DNA of 64,000 nt from Fasciola hepatica (lineage: Eukaryota; Platyhelminthes; Trematoda; Plagiorchiida; Fasciolidae). Shown piece after piece: positions 58,681 through 64,000 of this stretch; the stretch's first letter is position 1; each line of letters starts with the position of its first letter. The position numbers were made by a program, and so were the translations under genes. Where the stretch lies: contig CANUEZ040000193.1 of NCBI GenBank assembly GCA_948099385.1, forward strand, positions 7,824,501 to 7,888,500, read 5' to 3'. The notes beneath the pieces were generated by a model. The model did no database searches. It was not told where the DNA came from and saw only the letters and a program-made list of their open reading frames with translations.

Positions 58681-59660
58681 AACGAAAGCGCCATGGCAGT
58701 TGAGCCCGCGAAGTTGGGAGCGGGTGGTGATGCGGAGCTCCTGAAGCACTGAGTTTTGCCGTATGGTCAGATCGAGGTGTTCTGAAGGTGCTTTCCCTAG
58801 TGGAACAAGACGGTTTCATTGTGATTGTGTCTCCATCCACGTGGGTGACTCCGACTGTGTTGGCGATGATAAGTGATGGACAGATGATTCCAATTGGCAG
58901 TTACCACCGACTGTGCTTAACCCCCGTTCAGAACGACGCGCGGCAACCACGATGGATCCGCAGAATTGCCAGAAATGCATGCTCGGCAGAAAGTGTTTCT
59001 CAAAAATTGATATGAGTGATGTATGTTCAGAAATTCCACTGCACTTGGAATAGCAACTCTAACCAACCATGAACAGTCCATGGGGTTTTCTCCAATATAA
59101 TTCCTTGCCGTTCCGTACGCATTTGTCATCCGGGATATTTCTGGCTGCAATCGACAAGGTGATCCGCGGTATCCATGGGATGATGACATATCAGGATGGA
59201 GAGGTGATTTCTGGTTCCTCTTAAGAAAGAACACTACTGTCGATTGTGACAGCTGCTGATGAGATTTATGGAATAAAACGTATCGAAAAAGCGCAAATTC
59301 AAACGGATATCGACCCGATCCAGATAGTTCCAAACCAGTGATCGTCAACTAGTCACCGAAAAATCACAAGAAATTACGATCGATTCCTGGATGCCCGCAG
59401 GGCTACTTCAGATTCATTCCCAATTCTTTGACACGAGCCGAACCTTTTTTTCTGGCCCATTCATCCGATGCAGAGCAGCGAAACAAGCAATTTGGAAAAA
59501 AAACACAACGCGGTCCTGTTTAGAATATCGTTGGCCAACAGATACTAACTCCATTTGCGCCGTCTGAGTCGATCACACGGATCACCGACTCGTCCAAAGT
59601 GGCGATAGGTGCAGATTGGACTAAATTTTACAATTGTCACCGACCACCAAATTAATCAGC
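58681..59660 (+). pseudogene. Gypsy A3 reverse transcriptase and RNase H
   Basis: Frame 58788-59015 reads SLVEQDGFIVIV, STWVTPTVLAMISDGQMIPI, a segment in which CGDHR is changed to GSYHR. The catalytic region near 59170 reads YPWDDD, again with two residues between Tyr and the Asp pair as in A2. RNase H remains follow (TPFAPSE-like sequence near 59560). A3 is more diverged from A1 and A2 than they are from each other. Confidence 0.75.
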
Positions 59661-61070
59661 TCTCATTTGATGCAGAGAAATTCATCTCCCATTCCATGGC
59701 TGCTGTGACTCAACGACGAAGCATTACCTGAGCTGCCTAAAACTACGACGTCTTGCATCGAGAAGGCAAAACCATAATAAAGACGGATTTCCTGGCACAA
59801 ATACCATTTCACTACTGCGACCGCTCTCATGTTCACGTCAAAATTGAGGTAGCAGAATAAAGGATGCTACTCTTCGGTAAATTCGGCGATCAGAAATGGG
59901 TGGCGACCCGGATTGAAGTGGAATTTTCTTCACGTTTTCGTACTGTGAGTGGAATTAAGTATCCAACCCGATGCTTTCGCTTGTTGAGGTGACCAACTTG
60001 AATTCCATTTCCATTTCACAAGTCGGGTTTGGTTCATTTGTATTTAGGCCACTTGGGTGTGAATAAAATGAAGTAATTGGCTTGACAGATTTTTCAGTAG
60101 CCGGAATTGAATGCAGACATTTGCACTTTGGCAATGAACCCGTGGTCCGAAAGCAAGGGGTTCACTGATTCCTATTACAGATGTCCAGAAGTGTTCCTGA
60201 TTAGTTGGCCAAACAACTCGTTGGTAATGCAGAATTAACGGAAGCGCCTCAGCCGAGAAGCAACTCGTCGGGTACTGGTCACCCAAAATGGATCGTAGTT
60301 CTACGAGGCGGAGATGAAAATTGGCTTGAGAAAATCGGATGTTGCCATTTGTGTACAGCGCCAAACCACCCGTGCTATAACGGAGCATTAGAAACCTTGG
60401 TGCGCTCCGTGAAAAGTGCCCTATCATCAGGGATTGCGAGAACGTTGCCCGACTTGGAGGTGTTCCTGGAGAGTTTCTTGTTGCAATACCGAGACGCAGT
60501 GCACACGACCACCAGGGAGATTTCAGCCGTTCTGTTCAGGTCCTGATAACTACGGTCATCGTTGACATGTCTTGATTCCGACAACGTCGCATTAGATCAG
60601 TAGCAACTAGTTAACTTGAGGGATCATTTGCAAATTTTTTGCTCAATCAATGGTCGATATTACGAAGGTGGATGACGAATCGGTGCAACGGCGCCACATC
60701 AGTCAAATCGGTTTCGAATGGCGACCGCCAACGTGGCCGATCACACTGCTGAGACGACCGAAGATCCAGATGGTTACTGTGTTGATGACAGGGATCCATT
60801 TATTCCTCCAACCAAAACGACGGCTATAGCGGCCGAGCCAAAGCCACCAGCTCCAGTTCGGATATCAGTGCGACTGGGAATCCCAATAACGAGGAGCACC
60901 TGAAAGAGGACAGATGGGATGATTCAGTCAGCATCACACGTGATATGGCCAAGTATATTTCCATAGCTACGCTCGCGTTTATGTTCCTCAACCGATTCGG
61001 ATTGCCGCGGACGGGCACTGTGATTGATCGAATCCTAACCTGCAAATTAATTCTTTTGCTTGATCATTTA
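59661..61070 (+). pseudogene. Gypsy A3 integrase, longest copy
   Basis: This copy keeps parts lost in A1 and A2. The zinc-region piece LGHLGVNKMK starts near 60048. The core has SREATRRVLVTQNGS, with Gln in place of the second catalytic Asp. The open frame 60205-60546 includes WLEKIGCCHLCTAPNHP and CYNGALETLVRSVKSAL, which holds the catalytic Glu, then PDLEVFLESFLLQYRDAVHT. The C-terminal tail (ETTEDPDGYCVDDRDPFIP, then PPAPVRISVRLG) ends at about 60903. It serves as the reference for deletions in the other copies. Confidence 0.85.
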
Positions 61071-61310
61071 TACAAATCAGTTCAGTCGCAATTGCCATTT
61101 TGGATTAGGTGGTTTCGGATGGGAGCTAATTTAACACAACCTACCAGCTTGTGCATAGCAAATATCATAAGAAAACGTAGCTCTCTTTCTTGTTTGACGT
61201 AAGGATAACCATTTATCTTGGAAATCATAATAAAGGTTTGGTGAAAATCAAGGTGTTGTTGAGTTCTACATGATGCAGTACTATGTGAATCAAGCGGCTT
61301 TGGTTCAGCA
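61071..61310 (+). repeat. Gypsy A3 3' tail
   Basis: Matches the first part of 10336-10939 and 43505-44076, ending at ggctttggttcag. Beyond this the copies diverge. Confidence 0.6.
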
Positions 61311-61671
61311 TAAAAAGCCAAAGAGCTAAACGGGATGGACTACTTAAGCCGGAGATTTAATCATGACTGACAGGTCAATGGGAAACATCGGGTTCTAACC
61401 ACTGTGCCCAAGGAGAAGACACTCCAGTGAATAAAAAAAGGGAGAAACAGTTCACCGGTCTGAAAAGCTTCACTTGATGGACGTAGGAGTAGCGTACACC
61501 GGTTTATATCGACGACGAGAGATCATCGCACATCATTGAGCTGCTATCATCAAACTAATCGGAGCATCCTTCGACCCAAAAGATATTATCCCTCCCAAGT
61601 TTCGCTTTCTCTATTGGATGCATGAGGATTAGGATTGAATCCAAAGAGTGGATCGGTAACAAAGCACCGTC
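61311..61671. other. Unique spacer between Gypsy A3 and RTE-like 5' region
   Basis: 360 bases not shared with the other copies; no frame. In copies 1 and 2 the LTR and leader occupy this place. Confidence 0.45.
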
Positions 61672-62040
61672 GAAGACAAGGCAGAATACTTGCACAATCA
61701 GACCTCACGCGACAGACCAGAAGAAGTTCTTCTACGGGTTCTTCGATTATTTTCCCGTGTTTGGTAGCGCCTCACTATCTTCTGGTTCAAAAACCGTTCT
61801 GTCTTGTAGGTAGTCGCCAAGATTGATATGCCCGAAAATCTCCTTCGTTTATTTCAGGAAGCAAAGTTCTTATATATCTGCCCTTTACCACTCTCATCCC
61901 AATTCTGAACAGATATGATAGGCCGAAATGATTCGTGACCGTCAACTTCTAACTGTCGGTACCGGTAACAATTAAGATACAAGAAAAAAAGGGACCAATG
62001 TTCATTGTGTCCTCCAAACACGCATTGAATACCTTATTTC
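61672..62040 (+). repeat. RTE-like 5' region, diverged copy
   Basis: Homologous to 11488-11850, starting at gacaaggcagaatacttgca, without the Gypsy leader in front. This sharp start suggests the real 5' edge of the RTE-like element. Confidence 0.65.
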
Positions 62041-62800
62041 AGTGATGAAACTTCGCTCTCTAGCTGTGAACTGCGCTTCCAGTTTCACTCTTCGCACGCC
62101 GGGTCATTCGGTGTCAAGTGCTTGAAGTAAGGCTGGATTGAGCATCTTTCGGAGCATGAAGACTCAGCGTGCACCGCGCGACTGGATTCCAATGACCAGT
62201 CGTCCATGTGCGATTAGGGTGAACGGTTATATACATGAAAACAGCACGAGACTGAAGAGTTCATGTCTGCTTGTCGTTTACGTGCATTCCCCAAATGACT
62301 GCAACTCGTCTGAGGCTAAAGATGAATACTACCATGATTTGTATCCATTGTTCTTTAGCATGCGTTCAACGGACATCATGGATGTTGTTGGTGAATTCAG
62401 TGTTCAAGTTGGAAGCCTCGATGAGACACAGCGAAATGAGGTAAACCGTTTCAACATTTCAACCGATGGAACCGATAACGGTGACCGACTCATTCAACCA
62501 TGTCCTGACCATGGACTATTCTTAGCGAATACAAATTTCTGGCACAATGAGCTCCACCGAATAACCTGGCACCTTGCTGCGTCTCAACAGCTTTGCACTC
62601 AGATCGACCATATTGCTCTTGGTTACCGCTGACATGGATCAACTCTAAACTGCTGGTCATTTTGGTCCCCGTCTGTTGCCAATAATCACATAGTTGTCTG
62701 TGTGAATTTGAATCTACCTCTCGACGGTGGCCGGAAATAAATCAAGGACGAAAATCCTCGTCGGCCACTACATGACGATATCAAAGAATGTGCCTCCATG
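62041..62800 (+). pseudogene. RTE-like apurinic-type endonuclease, copy 2
   Basis: The open frame 62138-62632 (164 codons) is the longest uninterrupted coding piece in the window. It runs from RAPRDWIPMTSRPCAIRVNG through LVVYVHSPNDCNSSEAKDEY, VVGEFSVQVGSLDETQRNEV and DNGDRLIQPCPDHGLFLANT to QLCTQIDHIALGYR, then a TGA. The region after the stop continues NNHIVVCVNLNLPLDGG, with Asn-His in place of the catalytic Asp-His. The frameshift seen in copy 1 near 12330 is absent. The N-terminal third is damaged. Confidence 0.85.
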
Positions 62801-62959
62801 CATAATTATTGAAAAGTGCATCATTGACACATTCTTGTTTTATTTCTTCACTGCTCTCTCTCTGTTATAGTACCTATTGGTACCGTTCATGATACCGCCC
62901 AGATGAAAAATTGAGCTACGTTCTATGCATTCTTGATGTTCCTACTTCGCAGTGTTTGT
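62801..62959 (+). repeat. Junction sequence shared with 12780-12950
   Basis: Non-coding link between RTE-like endonuclease and Gypsy gag, the same in both copies (ctgctctctctctgttatag, acctattggtaccg). The shared junction shows that the two copies derive from one rearranged ancestor. Confidence 0.65.
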
Positions 62960-63072
62960 GTGCGGGGTTCAGCCTATTCAATCCATTTGATTTCCCATTT
63001 TGCGTCTTTCAAAGGATTCAAACCATGATTGCATCAGAAATGAAACCCTTTGATGTAAGTTCTACATATCAA
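62960..63072 (+). pseudogene. Gypsy gag start, truncated
   Basis: Reads RIQTMIASEMKPFDVSSTYQ, as in the second Gypsy gag at 12960-13025, then breaks at 63060-63072 into the LTR-like sequence. Confidence 0.7.
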
Positions 63073-63454
63073 CCGGTTGAATTTTATATAAAGTTGAAAT
63101 TCACCAGCATTCTTCAACATTCCTGTGGTCGAAACTCTCTGTAGGATTACGTGTGGAGCTATTTTCAGCATGAACAGTCTCAGTTACTCATTTCATATTT
63201 CATTCAACTGACTGATTTTAACTGTTATGTGCGAGTTTGCCTTCTTTCCAATCAAACGATGTACGATTGGTCAGCTTAGATAAGGGAATCAGATTGGCTC
63301 AAAACTAGGATACACACAGCTATCGCCCAGTAATTTGAAACCACCAGCTTTCAAAGAAAACCAAAATATTTTTCAGCGCACCTTACTGTCACTGTGTTTC
63401 ACTGAATCGCCAGTAAACCGAAATTCTGTAGTTTGGGGGTGACAATGAGTTGCA
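63073..63454 (+). repeat. Candidate Gypsy LTR, copy 3
   Basis: Matches 10940-11319. Here it directly abuts a broken gag, so its left edge gives the best estimate of the LTR start. It has TTTTATATAAAG, a TATA-like box, near the left edge. Confidence 0.5.
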
Positions 63455-63457
63455 CAT

Positions 63458-63470
63458 TGGTGACCTCCGA
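63458..63470 (+). promoter_or_regulatory. tRNA-Trp-like primer-binding site, copy 3
   Basis: TGGTGACCTCCGA, identical to the sites at 11323 and 44459. Confidence 0.5.
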
Positions 63471-64000
63471 ACAGGGACAGTGCAGGATCGGGTGAACCTC
63501 ACCAAGCTGTTTTCACAAAATCCGTTTTCACTAGTCCATCCTACTATGCGTGGACCACCTGTCTGTTATAGTAGTATGCTGCACTACGTTACCTCGACAA
63601 CCGTAGGAGAATCAGTTGAGACAAGACAGAATACTTGCATTCATCACACCTCACGCGACAGACCAGAAGAAGTTCCTTCACGGGTGCTTCGTTCAGTTTA
63701 TCGTGTTGGGTTAGCGCCCCACTGTCTTCTGGGTCAGTTTTTTGACTCAGTGAATACGGGAAGAGTATCAAAGAGAAATTCTCCATCTTTCCTTCGGGAA
63801 ACACAGTTCGTATTCCCCTACACTTTAACTTTCTCATCCCAATTCTGAATATATATGAAAGACTAGAAGTGGTCGTGACCGTGAACTTCTGACTCTCGTT
63901 GAGGGTAGCGAATAAGAGACAAGAAAAAGAAGAATCGATTATTCAACCTAAGAATTCGTCTCACTCAACTGCTTCCAGCAACGACACATAGTCAAACGAG
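63471..64000 (+). repeat. Conserved leader and RTE-like 5' region, running off the window
   Basis: Third copy of the leader with the same open frame (63450-63848, 132 codons) and continuing RTE-like 5' sequence to the window end. A short deletion near 63775 removes about 40 bases present in copy 1. Confidence 0.7.

Overview
The window looks like a gene-poor, repeat-packed stretch of an invertebrate animal genome, most probably a trematode (fluke). The support is AT-rich intergenic DNA, no bacterial-style operons, and decayed copies of the retroelement classes that fill fluke genomes: Ty3/Gypsy elements (a CsRn1-like type is likely), RTE-like and CR1/Jockey-like non-LTR elements, BEL/Pao and Penelope-like elements. 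The species call is inference. No intact gene was found. Almost every open frame that makes sense is a piece of a reverse transcriptase, endonuclease, integrase, gag or protease broken by stops and frameshifts.

Layout. 1-5.3 kb: BEL/Pao debris (protease remains in both orientations, then integrase and RT on the minus strand) and a LINE RT scrap. 7.5-15.2 kb: Gypsy copy A1 (gag to integrase), an LTR with a tRNA-Trp-like primer-binding site, an RTE-like 5' region and endonuclease, a second Gypsy gag-protease, and an RTE-like RT. 18-20 kb: minus-strand RTE and BEL/Pao C-terminal scraps. 20.4-28.2 kb: repeats F, D, G, a CR1-like LINE (E1), the remains of a Penelope endonuclease, and a second D copy. 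29.9-31.4 kb: a speculative two-exon host gene. 32.3-33.8 kb: a Penelope-like element between direct repeats. 38.2-38.6 kb: a PDZ-like exon or pseudogene. 39.0-41.0 kb: two divergently oriented Penelope fragments and a minus-strand LINE. 41.6-52.7 kb: Gypsy copy A2, LTR, F, G, 5' tandem monomers, LINE E2 and Penelope endonuclease again. 57.7-64 kb: Gypsy copy A3, RTE endonuclease, gag start and a fresh LTR running off the window.

The large-scale structure is the main result. The order Gypsy A - LTR - RTE 5' end - F - G - E - Penelope endonuclease occurs twice, from 7.9 to 27.5 kb and from 41.6 to 52.6 kb, with large insertions and deletions between the copies. The first 170 bases match the sequence that follows the second copy, and the third Gypsy copy follows that point again. 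This suggests an old segmental duplication or higher-order array of nested retroelements. No host pathway can be reconstructed. The two candidates for host coding sequence are the PDZ-like frame and the 29.9-31.4 kb exon pair.
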